A program made the translations under genes and the position numbers. 64,000 nucleotides of DNA from Actinoplanes italicus (GTDB taxonomy: Bacteria; Actinomycetota; Actinomycetes; Mycobacteriales; Micromonosporaceae), in NCBI RefSeq assembly GCF_003001815.1, contig NZ_PVMZ01000034.1, positions 1 through 64,000 of the forward strand, written 5' to 3'. The notes beneath the pieces are model-generated. The model was not told the origin of the DNA. It worked only from the letters and a program-made list of their open reading frames with translations, and did no database searches. Shown piece by piece: positions 26,571 through 34,791 of this stretch. Position 1 is the stretch's first letter. Every line of letters starts with the position of its first letter.

Positions 26571-26618
26571 ACTGGGATCGTCTGTCCGCCCGGCCTGCCC
26601 GCGAAAGAAGGCACATCC

Positions 26619-26972
26619 ATGTCACCGGTCCTGCCGCTGCCCGTGACCACGGCCGAACGCGAGACGTGCGCGGCCACCGACATCCTCCGGATGGTCGGCG
26701 AGAAGTGGAGCGTCCTGGTCCTGGTCATCCTCCGCGACGGCGGCCCGTCCGGGTTCAACCGACTCGATCGTACGATCGAAGGCCTCTCCCGCCGCATCCT
26801 GACGCGCACGCTGCGCAACCTGGAGTCCCACGGCCTGATCAGCCGCGAGGAGACCCCTCAGCACGTCGAGTACGCGATCACCGACGCCGGCCGCTCCCTG
26901 CTCCCCCTGATCATCGCGGTCGGCGAGTGGGCGATCGAGCACGCGGCCCGTCAGGCGAGCGGCTTGCGATAG
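26619..26972 (+). CDS. HxlR-family winged-helix regulator
   Basis: A 117-aa regulator with the HxlR pattern: Cys near the N terminus (ERETCAATDILRM, often redox-active), then GEKWSVLVLVILRDGGPSGFNRLDR, LSRRILTRTLRNLESHGLI as the recognition region, and EYAITDAGRSLLPLI in the wing. It binds DNA as a dimer. Divergently placed from the SDR at 26570, which it probably controls; it may respond to electrophiles or quinones through the cysteine. The 3' end overlaps the convergent acetyltransferase by 22 bp. Confidence 0.9.
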   Translation: MSPVLPLPVTTAERETCAATDILRMVGEKWSVLVLVILRDGGPSGFNRLDRTIEGLSRRILTRTLRNLESHGLISREETPQHVEYAITDAGRSLLPLIIAVGEWAIEHAARQASGLR

Positions 26973-27742
26973 CGGTGGTGCCGGGAGACGACCCGGAACC
27001 CGAACCGCTCGTACAGGCTGCGCGCCCCGGCCGGGTCGTGCCCCTCGGTCCGCAGCCTCGCCGGGCCGCCGAGCCTCTCCAGCGCCCGGGCGAGCAGCGC
27101 CGACGCCAGGCCGCGACGCTGGAAGTCCGGGTCCACGGCCACGTCCTCGATCTCGTCACCGGAGACCGCGACGAACCCGGCGACCCGCTCCCCCGCGGTC
27201 GCCACCAGGAACGACGCCCGGTCCGAGCGTTCCAGCCAGGACCGCAGTCGCTCCTCCGAAGGCAGGACGATGAACGGGCGCCCGGCCCAGGCCCGCTCGG
27301 CGAGCCGCCGCCACGCCCCGGCGTCGTCGACGGTCGCGGTCCGCACCTCGAACCCGGCGGGCATCGGCCTCCGCGGTACGGGTGACGCCTCCCGCCACAT
27401 CCACACCATCGTGAAGGTCCGCCGATAGCCACGCCCGGCCAGCAGCGCCATCCGATCGTCCTGCCCGTCGTCGGCGTTGCCGCCGAGCATCACCGTCGCG
27501 GTAACCCCACGCTCCGCGACCAGCCGGGCCGCGGCCGTCTCGGTCGCGTCCAGCAACCGCCCGCCGAGCCCGCGCCGCCGATCCGACGGCCGCACCTCAC
27601 CCTGGGTGAGATACAGGTGGACGCCGTCGTCCTCGGTCCACGACCGCAGCGCCGCCCAGCCCGCGACCGTGCCGTCCGGCGCCTCGGCGACCAGCGACCA
27701 CTCCGCGCCGTCCCGCCGTGCCGGCCGCAACACGTAGTCCAT
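26951..27742 (-). CDS. Tandem-GNAT acetyltransferase (mycothiol synthase-like)
   Basis: A 263-aa protein with two acetyltransferase folds. The N-terminal copy has VRPSDRRRGLGGRLLDA (about 51-67) and the C-terminal copy has VDPDFQRRGLASALLARAL (about 206-224) and RSLYERFGFRVV. Tandem organisation and length resemble mycothiol synthase MshD and related enzymes, but the key residues cannot be verified by eye, so I do not assign MshD. The better-conserved C-terminal acetyl-CoA loop is probably the active half. Confidence 0.82.
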   Translation of the reverse strand: MDYVLRPARRDGAEWSLVAEAPDGTVAGWAALRSWTEDDGVHLYLTQGEVRPSDRRRGLGGRLLDATETAAARLVAERGVTATVMLGGNADDGQDDRMALLAGRGYRRTFTMVWMWREASPVPRRPMPAGFEVRTATVDDAGAWRRLAERAWAGRPFIVLPSEERLRSWLERSDRASFLVATAGERVAGFVAVSGDEIEDVAVDPDFQRRGLASALLARALERLGGPARLRTEGHDPAGARSLYERFGFRVVSRHHRYRKPLA

Positions 27743-27834
27743 GCACCGGAGTCAATCAGAATCCGGGACCGGCCGGTCCCGGATCCACGCCGCGACGGCT
27801 GTCACATTCGCGCGCGCCCACTCGTCCTGTGGAT

Positions 27835-28596
27835 ATGAATCGCATCCTCGTCACCGGTTCGACCGGCGCCCTCGGCCGCCCGGTGGCCGACCTCCTGCAG
27901 TCCCTCGGCGCCGAGGTCCGCGGCCTCAGCCGGCGTGCCGGACAGGCCTCCCACCAGGGCGACCTCGTCACCGGCGCCGGACTCGACGCGGCCCTCGACG
28001 GCGTCGGCACGATCGTGCACTGCGCCAGCGACACCCGCGCCCAGGGCAAGACCGACGTTCAGAGCACCCGGCACCTGCTCGACGCGGCCGCCCGCGCCGG
28101 CCACCCGCACGTGATCTTCGTGTCGATCGTCGGCGTGGACCGGATCCCGTTCCCGTACTACCGCGTCAAGTTCGAGGTCGAGGGCCTGATCGAGGCGTAC
28201 GGCGGCACCACCCTGCGGGCCACCCAGTTCCACGACTTCGTCCTCGGCGGTGCGCGCCTCGCCGCCAGACTGCCGTTCGTGCCGGCCCCGGACGTACCGG
28301 TCCAGCCGATCTCGACCCACGACGTCGCGGCCCGCATCGCCGAACTCGCCGACGCCCCGCCCGCCGCCGGACGCGTCGCCGACCTGGGCGGACCCGAGGT
28401 GCTGCACACGCCGGACCTGTTCCGCTCCTACCTTCAGACGATCGGCAGCCGCAGGCGGGTGGTCCCGGTCCGCCTGCCCGGCGCCGCCTTCCGCGCCTTC
28501 CGGCAGGGCCATCACCTGGCGCCCGGCAATCCCTCTTCCGGTGAGCGGTGGTCCGGATTCCTCGAATCCCTTTCCGGTACGCCCACCGAGCGCTGA
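27835..28596 (+). CDS. NmrA/SDR-family NAD(P)-binding protein
   Basis: A 253-aa atypical SDR. ILVTGSTGALGRPVADLLQSLG (about 4-25) is the nucleotide motif; RGLSRR provides the NADP phosphate site, and VGTIVHCAS and VFVSIVGVDRIPFPYYRVKF follow, the last including a YxxxK (YYRVK). The pattern matches the nucleoside-diphosphate-sugar-epimerase-like NmrA group. It is monocistronic, 75 bp before the sigma-factor gene. Substrate unknown. Confidence 0.82.
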   Translation: MNRILVTGSTGALGRPVADLLQSLGAEVRGLSRRAGQASHQGDLVTGAGLDAALDGVGTIVHCASDTRAQGKTDVQSTRHLLDAAARAGHPHVIFVSIVGVDRIPFPYYRVKFEVEGLIEAYGGTTLRATQFHDFVLGGARLAARLPFVPAPDVPVQPISTHDVAARIAELADAPPAAGRVADLGGPEVLHTPDLFRSYLQTIGSRRRVVPVRLPGAAFRAFRQGHHLAPGNPSSGERWSGFLESLSGTPTER

Positions 28597-28608
28597 GTCC
28601 ACGCGGTG

Positions 28609-28638
28609 TGATGAGTTTCCGCGGCCGCGCCCGTCATA
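28609..28638 (+). promoter_or_regulatory. Candidate sigma-factor promoter (weak)
   Basis: TGATGAGTTTCC at 28609 followed 12 bp later by GTCATA at 28633 is a plausible extracytoplasmic-function -35/-10 pair upstream of the SigG-type gene. Autoregulation is common among such factors. The assignment rests only on position and shape. Confidence 0.2.
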
Positions 28639-28674
28639 CGTGCGAAGGGACACGACGAGACGGAGGATGACGTG

Positions 28675-29640
28675 ATGGGTGCGGACACGCGGATCGAGGA
28701 GCCGGCGTTCTCGGGCATGGCCGAGCGCCACCGGCGGGAGCTGCACGTGCACTGCTACCGGATGCTCGGCTCGTTCGAGGACGCCGAGGACACCGTGCAG
28801 GAGACGTTCCTGCGGGCCTGGCGCAAGCGCGACACGTTCCAGGGCCGGTCCACGTTCCGTGCCTGGCTCTACCGGATCGCCACCAACGCCTGCCTCGACT
28901 TCCTCGCCAAGCACCGCCCCGAACCGGCGACCGGCGGCGAGGCGGTGTGGCTGCAGCCGTACCCGGACCGGCTGCTCGACGAGCTGCCGGCCGGGGACGC
29001 GGACGAGCCGGAGAGCATGGCCGTCGCACGGGAGACGATCGAGCTGGCGTACCTGGTGGCCGTCCAGCATCTCGCCCCGCGCCCACGGGCCGTGCTGATC
29101 CTGCGCGACGTGCTCGGCTGGCCGGCGAAGGAGGTCGCGGAGCTGCTCGGCGACTCCGTCAACTCGGTCAACAGCGCCCTGCAGCGGGCCCGCGCCGGTA
29201 TGCGCGAGCACCTGCCCGCCGAGCGGCAGGACTGGACCGGCGGCGAGGACGACTCCGGGACACGCGAGCTGGTGCGCCGCTTCACCGAGGCGAGCGTGAC
29301 CACCGACATCACAGCGATCACCACGATGCTGCGCGACGACGTCCGCTTCTCGATGCCGCCGCTGCCGGGCCTGTACGTCGGCCGCGACGCGGTCGTGAAC
29401 AACTGGATCGAGGACGGCTTCGAGAGCATGACCGGCCTGCGGACCGTCCTCACCTCCGCGAACCGGCAACCGGCCGTCGCCGCCTACCACTGGCGCGAGC
29501 GCGAGGGTGTGTACCTGCCGCTCACGATCGACGTCCTGCGCATCAGCGGAGGGGCCATCACCGAGGTCACCATCTTCCACGCCGACCGGTTCCCGAGCCT
29601 CGGCCTCCCGGAACGCCTGCCGGCCGACGGCACCGAGTAG
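28675..29640 (+). CDS. SigG-type RNA polymerase sigma factor with C-terminal SnoaL-like domain
   Basis: A 321-aa ECF sigma factor. Region 2 is HVHCYRMLGSFEDAEDTVQETFLRAWRKRDTFQG (about 25-58), region 4 is PRAVLILRDVLGWPAKEVAELLGDSVNSVNSALQRAR (about 138-174), and a SnoaL-like alpha+beta barrel (about 195-318, TRELVRRFTEASVTTDIT to IFHADRFPSLGLPE) replaces a classical anti-sigma factor. In this subgroup the SnoaL-like domain controls activity intramolecularly. GGAGG lies 8 nt before the ATG; a GTG directly upstream is an alternative. It is followed 6 bp later by the cupin/DUF6069 frame. Confidence 0.88.
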   Translation: MGADTRIEEPAFSGMAERHRRELHVHCYRMLGSFEDAEDTVQETFLRAWRKRDTFQGRSTFRAWLYRIATNACLDFLAKHRPEPATGGEAVWLQPYPDRLLDELPAGDADEPESMAVARETIELAYLVAVQHLAPRPRAVLILRDVLGWPAKEVAELLGDSVNSVNSALQRARAGMREHLPAERQDWTGGEDDSGTRELVRRFTEASVTTDITAITTMLRDDVRFSMPPLPGLYVGRDAVVNNWIEDGFESMTGLRTVLTSANRQPAVAAYHWREREGVYLPLTIDVLRISGGAITEVTIFHADRFPSLGLPERLPADGTE

Positions 29641-29646
29641 CCCGGC

Positions 29647-29889
29647 GTGCGGACGCTCGCGCTGCCCGGCGGCGCGCGAGTCGAGGTGGTCGCCGCCGAA
29701 TGGCGCCACGCGTTCGCCGTCGTCACCCGCGGCCGTGTGCAGCTGGAGCTGCGCGACGGCCGGCCCGGACCCGTCCTCGGACGCGACGCCGCGTTCTGGC
29801 TCCACGGCACCGGCGTCCGAGCCTTGCGCAACCCCGGCCGTCGTACCGCGACGGTCCACATCGTCACGCCCGGAATCCTGGAGGAAACC
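29647..29889 (+). other. Cupin-like segment in frame with DUF6069 (N-terminal extension)
   Basis: A GTG six bases after the sigma-factor stop opens a frame of 81 codons with a small cupin look (FAVVTRGRVQLELRDGRPGPV, then FWLHGTGVRALRNPGRRTATVHIVTPG). It has no stop and continues directly into the DUF6069 protein. It could be a translated N-terminal domain, a gene that has lost its stop, or an untranslated relic. A very good ribosome site (GGAGG at 29880-29884) near its end suggests the membrane protein is mostly made separately. Confidence 0.4.
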
Positions 29890-30324
29890 ATGACCAGCAC
29901 CGATGACACCGCCGTCGCCGTCCCGGCCGCGGCCCGTACCCGCCGGTTCCCGCGCCTCGCCGGCACCGGCCTCCTCGCGACCCTCGCCGCGATGGTCCTC
30001 ACCACCGCCGCTGCCGCCCTGGCCGGTGCCGCGGGTGCCGACTTCGAGATCCCCGACGGCGGCGAGACGATCCCGCTGCCCGGCTTCGCCGTGATGACCG
30101 GCCTCTTCTCACTCGTCGGCGTCGTCATCGCCGCGGCGCTGCTGCGCTGGAGCCCCCGCCCCGCCGTCCACTTCCGCTGGACGGCCGTGACACTGACCGT
30201 GCTCTCGTTCGTGCCGTCCGCGCTCTCCGGAGCCACCACGACCACGGTCCTGGCGCTGATCGCCCTGCACGTCGTCGCCGCCGCGGTCATGATCCCCGCT
30301 CTGACCCGCAGCCTCTCGTCGTGA
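29890..30324 (+). CDS. DUF6069-family membrane protein
   Basis: A 144-aa protein with four predicted TM helices (LLATLAAMVLTTAAAALAG, FAVMTGLFSLVGVVIAAALL, RWTAVTLTVLSFVPSAL, TTTVLALIALHVVAAAVMI), matching DUF6069, a family of small four-helix membrane proteins in Actinobacteria. GGAGG is 5 nt before the ATG. Located directly behind SigG, probably in the same transcript. Members have no known function; regulatory coupling to the sigma factor is inference. Confidence 0.75.
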   Translation: MTSTDDTAVAVPAAARTRRFPRLAGTGLLATLAAMVLTTAAAALAGAAGADFEIPDGGETIPLPGFAVMTGLFSLVGVVIAAALLRWSPRPAVHFRWTAVTLTVLSFVPSALSGATTTTVLALIALHVVAAAVMIPALTRSLSS

Positions 30325-30459
30325 CCCCGAGCCCGCCGGCCGTACCCCAGGCCGGGAATGCGTGCCGGAATCGGTGTCCTCCGGTTTCCGAGGCACGGCC
30401 GGCGGTCCGGTCGCGGAAATCCGGTGGCCCCGCGGACCGGCGGTACGCCATGGTGAGCC

Positions 30460-30978
30460 GTGATCACCATCCAGCGGGTGCGCGTGCGGTGGAGCGCCTC
30501 GGGTCGCGGCGCCGCCGAGGCGAACGCCCGTCGCGGACTGTCCGTTCCGGTGCGGCTGCCGTCGGAACTGCCGGACGCCGGCGTGGTGCTTCACGACGTG
30601 ATCGCCGACGAGGCCACCGGCTACACGCGGACCGAACGGTTACGTGGCGGCGGGACCGAGGTGTCCCATCAGGTCGGCCTGTGGATCGACAGAGACGGCG
30701 ACGTGCTGACGGTCGACCGGTTGCCCGGCTTCACGGTCTTCCCGTACCCGAGCGGATCGGACCGGCTGTTCCGGCTGCGTCCGCGGCAGCTCGGCCAGTA
30801 CCGCGCCAACTTCCGGTCCGCCGGTTCCTGCTGCGGGCTGACCTGGCACTACGAGGACTGGCTGATCCGGGTCGGGCACACCATGGTGCGGCCCGAGGAG
30901 TTCGACCGGCGCCGACCGTCCCGCGACGTCGACCATCGGCGCCACCTCTACGGCGGGCGGAGACGGCGTGAGCCTTGA
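30460..30978 (+). CDS. Hypothetical protein
   Basis: A 172-aa soluble protein, beta-rich, with VGLWIDRDGDVLTVDRLPGF and a basic C terminus (FDRRRPSRDVDHRRHLYGGRRRRE). I recognise no family. It contains a rare TTA leucine codon at 30640 (TERLRGGG). GTG start without a strong ribosome site. A stand-alone gene between the DUF6069 gene and a convergent acetyltransferase. Confidence 0.55.
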   Translation: MITIQRVRVRWSASGRGAAEANARRGLSVPVRLPSELPDAGVVLHDVIADEATGYTRTERLRGGGTEVSHQVGLWIDRDGDVLTVDRLPGFTVFPYPSGSDRLFRLRPRQLGQYRANFRSAGSCCGLTWHYEDWLIRVGHTMVRPEEFDRRRPSRDVDHRRHLYGGRRRREP

Positions 30979-31055
30979 CATCGCGGTGTGGGTGCCCGTC
31001 GACAGCGCCTATGCCGGGCGGAAGGTCCAGCGTTCCCGGGCGATCGGCGGCGGCG

Positions 31056-31484
31056 TCATCGTGTGGTGGCCGCCGGTTCCCAGATCAGCATCTGGCGGTG
31101 GTGGGCGAAACCGGTCCGCAGGTAGAAGTCGACCGCCCGGCGCCCGGAGTGGACCGTCACGTGCAGAAGCCCGCGCCGGCGGGCCTCGGCGAGGATCGCG
31201 TCCATCAGAGCGGCGCCGATGCCCCGCTCGCGGTGCTCCTCCCGGACCATGACGGACTGGACGTCGCCGTACTGCCGCTCGAACGACCCGTTCCCCGGCA
31301 CCCGATCGGCGATCAGCAGCCAGGCGCACCCGACCACGACACCGTCCACCTCGGCGACGAACGGCAGATGCGTGTCCCGGTGCGAGGCGATCCATGCGGC
31401 GTACGCCTGAAGGTCGTCGGGCCCGATGTCCCGCAGTTCCGCGAGAACCGCTGTATCCGCCGCACCGGCGAGCCGAACGATCAC
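31056..31484 (-). CDS. GNAT-family N-acetyltransferase
   Basis: A 142-aa acetyltransferase. VMVREEHRERGIGAALMDAILAEARRRG (about 79-106) is the canonical acetyl-CoA loop and helix, FVAEVDGVVVGCAWLLI is the central beta-strand pair, and YLRTGFAHHRQMLIWEP closes the fold. GTG start at 31484, immediately where the fold begins, though the ribosome site is weak. Substrate unknown. Confidence 0.85.
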   Translation of the reverse strand: MIVRLAGAADTAVLAELRDIGPDDLQAYAAWIASHRDTHLPFVAEVDGVVVGCAWLLIADRVPGNGSFERQYGDVQSVMVREEHRERGIGAALMDAILAEARRRGLLHVTVHSGRRAVDFYLRTGFAHHRQMLIWEPAATTR

Positions 31485-31570
31485 GCCGCGGAGTATAGGC
31501 GCGGGAGCCCGCAGCCGGAGTGCACGGTGAGGTCCCACAACGGTGCCCGGATCCTGACTCGGGAAGCTCT

Positions 31571-32032
31571 CTATGCGCGGGCGGGGTCGGCCGGAACTCG
31601 GCTGTCGTGGTCGTCGAGGACGTAGCAGGCCGTCGCGCGGGCCCGGTAGAGGCGGAACTCGGCCGGGGACACCACATCGGCGACCGCCCAGGCACGGCCG
31701 CCGGCGGCGACCGAGCGCGCCGAGTACACCGCGAGCGCCGGCTCCAGGTCGGCGTCCGGGACCTGCCCCGCGACCGCCTCGATGTAGACCGCCTGGCCCT
31801 GGCTGATCGGCACGGTCGAGTCGAAGACCGTGATCCCGACGTCCGGGCGGGTCGCGATGTTGGCCGAGTGCCTGGTCGACGGGCGTGACAGCCAGAAGAA
31901 GTCGGTGTACCGGTCGGCGGCGAACCACAGCGGCGTCGCCCAAGGCCTGCCGCCGGCGTCGGCGGTGGCCAGCGTCAGGTAGCCGTTGGCGTCGATGATC
32001 TGTCGGGCGATCGCGGCGAAGTCGTCGGTCAT
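31571..32032 (-). CDS. Pyridoxamine 5'-phosphate oxidase-like FMN-binding protein
   Basis: A 153-aa split-barrel protein. The first strand pair is NGYLTLATADAGGRPWATPLWFAAD and FFWLSRPSTRHSANI is the FMN/F420 contact loop with the basic residue. Members bind FMN, F420 or haem; many in actinomycetes are F420-dependent reductases. The ATG at 32032 was chosen over more upstream starts because it begins the fold. It is divergent from the cupin gene, with a 52-bp gap. Confidence 0.8.
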   Translation of the reverse strand: MTDDFAAIARQIIDANGYLTLATADAGGRPWATPLWFAADRYTDFFWLSRPSTRHSANIATRPDVGITVFDSTVPISQGQAVYIEAVAGQVPDADLEPALAVYSARSVAAGGRAWAVADVVSPAEFRLYRARATACYVLDDHDSRVPADPARA

Positions 32033-32084
32033 CAACCATTTATAGACGCGGTTCGCGCACATTGCTGGCCATGGCCGTACGGTG

Positions 32085-32561
32085 ATGGAAAGATCGGATT
32101 TTGTGGTCGATCCGGTGAAGAAGGCGTTGCTGCGCCGTCCCGATGAGGGCGAAATGATCCGGGTCGGCGGAGTGGACCACCTCTTCAAACTGACCGGCGC
32201 CGACACCGGCGGGCGGTTCGCGATGGAGGAGTTCACACTCGCGCCGGGGATCGTCGGCGCCCGGCCGCACGTTCATCACGGCCACGACGAATACTTCTAC
32301 GTTCTCGAGGGCGAACTCACCGTTCATGACGGCGAGGGCGAGGTCACCGCCGGGCCGGGGCATTCCCTCTCGGCGGTACGGGGTGCGCCGCACGGCTATC
32401 GCAATGCCGGCGACTCCCCGGTCCGTGGATTGTGCCTGTACACGCCGGCCGGTTATGAGGACTATTTCCGCCAGGTCCACGCGGCCGTCGACGCCGGTGC
32501 GGAACTGACCGAGTCGCTGCTCGCCGAGTTCCGCAGCCGTTTCCGTACCACTCCATTCTGA
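32085..32561 (+). CDS. Cupin-domain protein
   Basis: A 158-aa single cupin. Motif 1 is HVHHGHDEYFYVLEGEL (metal-binding His residues and Glu) and motif 2 is GAPHGYRNAGDSPVRGL with the fourth His. Such proteins are metal-dependent isomerases or dioxygenases, or small-molecule sensors. ATG 32085 or GTG 32082 may start it. The stop is 16 bp before gpsA, but the subject seems unrelated to glycerol phosphate metabolism, so co-transcription is only positional. Confidence 0.82.
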   Translation: MERSDFVVDPVKKALLRRPDEGEMIRVGGVDHLFKLTGADTGGRFAMEEFTLAPGIVGARPHVHHGHDEYFYVLEGELTVHDGEGEVTAGPGHSLSAVRGAPHGYRNAGDSPVRGLCLYTPAGYEDYFRQVHAAVDAGAELTESLLAEFRSRFRTTPF

Positions 32562-32577
32562 CGCGACAAGGGGAATC

Positions 32578-33579
32578 ATGCGCATCACCGTGCTGGGTGC
32601 GGGTTCGTGGGGCACGACCGTCGCGTCGGTGCTCACCCGCCGCGACCACGAGTCGCTCATCTGGGCGCGCAACCCGGAGACCGCCGACGAGATCAACGCC
32701 AAGCACAGCAACGAGCGGTATCTCGCCGGGTTCCCCCTTCCCGCGCGGCTGCGGGCCACGTCGGATCTCGCCGAGGCGGCGGCCCACGCGGAACTGCTGG
32801 TCGTCGGTGTGCCGACGGGCGCTTTCCGGGACACCCTCGAGCGGGTAGGCCCGGATCTGCACCCGTGGATCCCGGTGGTGAGCCTCAGCAAGGGCCTGGA
32901 ACGGGACTCGCTGCTGCGGATGACCGAGGTGATCAAGCAGGTGCTGCCCGGCCATCCCGCGGCCTCCCTGACCGGCCCCAACCTCGCCAAGGAGATCATG
33001 GCCGGGATGGCGGCGGCCACCGTCATCGCCACCGAGGACCTGACCGTCGCCACCGAGATCCAGCGCGTGTTCCGGCGCGGCCTGCTGCGCGTCTACACCA
33101 ACCACGACGTGATCGGCTGCGAGGTCGGCGGCGCGCTGAAGAACGTGGTCGCGATCGCCACCGGCATCGCGCAGGGCCTGGGCGTCGGCGACAACACCCG
33201 CGCCGGGGTGATCTCACGCGGTCTCGCCGAACTCACCACGCTCGCGGTCGCGATGGGCGGCGAACCCAGCACGCTGGCCGGGCTGGCGGGCATGGGCGAC
33301 CTGGTGGCGACGTGCATCAGCCCGCACAGCCGCAACCGGCACGTCGGCGAGCAGCTCGGCCGCGGCCGCACCCTCGACGACATCCTCGCCGAGATGGGAC
33401 AGGTCGCCGAGGGCGTCAAGACGGTGCACGCGGCGGTTCAGCTCGCCGACCGGCACGACTTGGCAATGCCCATCACGCGTACGATCCATCGCGTCGTCAC
33501 CGGCGACATCACCGCCGAGCGCGCCTACGACGGCCTGCTGCGAACCCACCCGGCCGGCCACGAGTCCGAACCCGGCTGA
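32578..33579 (+). CDS. NAD(P)-dependent glycerol-3-phosphate dehydrogenase
   Basis: A 333-aa GpsA. VLGAGSWGTTVASVL (4-18) is the dinucleotide motif; LVVGVPTGAFRDTL, VVSLSKGLE, LTGPNLAKEI and the catalytic GGALKNVVAIATGIA (Lys in GALKN) are all present in the family order, as is LAGMGDLVATC. It reduces dihydroxyacetone phosphate to sn-glycerol 3-phosphate for phospholipid synthesis. AAGGGGA before the ATG. It may be a second copy beside a housekeeping gene elsewhere, since neighbours are unrelated. Confidence 0.92.
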   Translation: MRITVLGAGSWGTTVASVLTRRDHESLIWARNPETADEINAKHSNERYLAGFPLPARLRATSDLAEAAAHAELLVVGVPTGAFRDTLERVGPDLHPWIPVVSLSKGLERDSLLRMTEVIKQVLPGHPAASLTGPNLAKEIMAGMAAATVIATEDLTVATEIQRVFRRGLLRVYTNHDVIGCEVGGALKNVVAIATGIAQGLGVGDNTRAGVISRGLAELTTLAVAMGGEPSTLAGLAGMGDLVATCISPHSRNRHVGEQLGRGRTLDDILAEMGQVAEGVKTVHAAVQLADRHDLAMPITRTIHRVVTGDITAERAYDGLLRTHPAGHESEPG

Positions 33580-33583
33580 CCCG

Positions 33584-33735
33584 TCACTCCCCCAGCAGGC
33601 CGACCAGGACCCGTGACACCGTGTCCTCGAAGTCCGGGGCCGGGGCCGGTGGAGCGCCGGTCAACGCCGCGGTCAGGTGGGGGTGCCGGCCCGCCGCGAC
33701 CGCGTGGGCCAGGTAGGCGACCTGTCCCGGACCGG
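33584..33735 (-). pseudogene. TetR regulator, C-terminal remnant
   Basis: The last 48 codons read YLAHAVAAGRHPHLTAALTG and then APDFEDTVSRVLVGLLGE, the usual end of the TetR C-terminal ligand domain (HPHLxxAL... DFExxVxRVLxGL). The sequence stops making sense upstream of about 33735 and the whole DNA-binding half is missing. The break coincides with the start of the hydrolase remnant on the other strand. Confidence 0.6.
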
Positions 33736-33748
33736 AGCCGGCTTCAGC

Positions 33749-34042
33749 ATGGCCTCGTTCGACGGCCGCGACTCCGGCGGCTCCACCCACTTCGACGATG
33801 TCCCGGTCGGCGACCCGGTAACCGCGTTGTTCCGCCGCCGGCCGCCCGCCTACACCGCCGAGGACATGGCCCACCCTGGTCCTGCAGGGTGAGCAGGACC
33901 CGCTGGGCCGCCCCGCCGCCGGGCGCCGCATCGCCGCGTCGGTGCCGGACGCCTGCTACGTCGAGCTGCCCGGCGTCGGGCACGCCCTGCCCCGGAGATC
34001 TGGCCCACGGTGGCACGCGAGATCCGCAACCATGCCGGATAG
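33749..34042 (+). pseudogene. Alpha/beta hydrolase, C-terminal remnant with two frameshifts
   Basis: The fragment reads MASFDGRDSGGSTHFDDVPV to AYTAEDMAHP in one frame, then LVLQGEQDPLGRPAAGRRIA and PDACYVELPGVGHALP (acid and catalytic-histidine strands) in the next, then EIWPTVAREIRNHAG to a TAG in the third. This is the last third of a hydrolase whose nucleophile-bearing part is gone. With the adjacent TetR tail it represents a divergent regulator-target pair collapsed by an internal deletion. Confidence 0.6.
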
Positions 34043-34210
34043 CGGCGGAACCACCCGGACCGCCATTCATCTCCGTACCTTCTCAATGCCTCGCCGGGTG
34101 GCCGGGACGCAGACACCTCCCGGAATCTGGGCCGGGCCGCCCCTCAGCGGTCACGTCGGACAGGGGACCCACATGCCCGACAGCCGATCGCCCAGCTGAG
34201 ATGACCGGGC
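34043..34210. other. Non-coding gap
   Basis: No gene, repeat or clear hairpin was seen between the hydrolase remnant and the convergent SRPBCC gene. It likely continues the decayed region. Confidence 0.4.
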
Positions 34211-34220
34211 AGCACCCGCC

Positions 34221-34685
34221 TCACGGGTCCCGGCGGCCGGCGGTTTCGGCCAGACGCTTGATGTGAGTGGCACGGCGGATCAAGAGGCGCTTGAGGTACG
34301 GCGCGAGCAGCAGTCGGGTCACGATCGCACCCAGGGGACCGCCGGGGGCACGGATCGCCATGCGATCGACCATCCGGGTGCGGCCGTTCCCGAGGTCCTC
34401 GAAGTTGTGCTCGTGGCGCATTTCCCGGAACGGTCCGCGGGTCTGTTCGTCGACGAAATGCGCCGGACGGTCGTACGCGGTGACCTGGCTCGTCATGCGC
34501 CATTTCACGCCGAAATGGCTGGCGCGGAATGTCACCTCGTCACCGGGTCCGAGCCGGCGGCGCCCATCGGCAGTCGCCGCGGTCTCCCCGCTACGGGCCA
34601 GAGAGTCGGCGTGCACGTCCACGTCGAGTTCCAGGTCGAACACCGTCGCGGTGCCCGCATCGATGATCGTGGCGACTTCGATCAT
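34221..34685 (-). CDS. SRPBCC-family ligand-binding protein
   Basis: A 154-aa START/polyketide-cyclase-like fold. MIEVATIIDAGTATVFDLELDVDVH begins the first strand and helix; PGDEVTFRASHFGVKWRM, MTSQVTAYDRPAHFVDEQTRGPF and MRHEHNFEDLGNGRTRMVDRMAI are the curved sheet. The C-terminal helix ends in a basic tail. These proteins bind hydrophobic ligands or act as cyclases. GTG 34694 is an alternative start. Confidence 0.83.
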   Translation of the reverse strand: MIEVATIIDAGTATVFDLELDVDVHADSLARSGETAATADGRRRLGPGDEVTFRASHFGVKWRMTSQVTAYDRPAHFVDEQTRGPFREMRHEHNFEDLGNGRTRMVDRMAIRAPGGPLGAIVTRLLLAPYLKRLLIRRATHIKRLAETAGRRDP

Positions 34686-34791
34686 GGCTGGCACGACGAC
34701 AGCCTAGTCCCGCCCGAGGGTCTACGACTGGGGCGAGGTGTCCGAGAAGAACGCCCGCCGCCGTGACGGGCGGCGGGCGGGACCGAGATGG

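Noticed and set aside
27802..29859. A 685-codon minus-strand frame across the NmrA and sigma-factor genes
   Set aside because: Antisense of two convincing genes with ribosome sites and known motifs. The translation is Gly/Arg/Val-rich noise.
33677..33892. A complete 71-codon plus-strand ORF
   Set aside because: Its N-terminal half is the antisense of the TetR remnant and its C-terminal half is part of the frameshifted hydrolase remnant, so it is not an independent gene.
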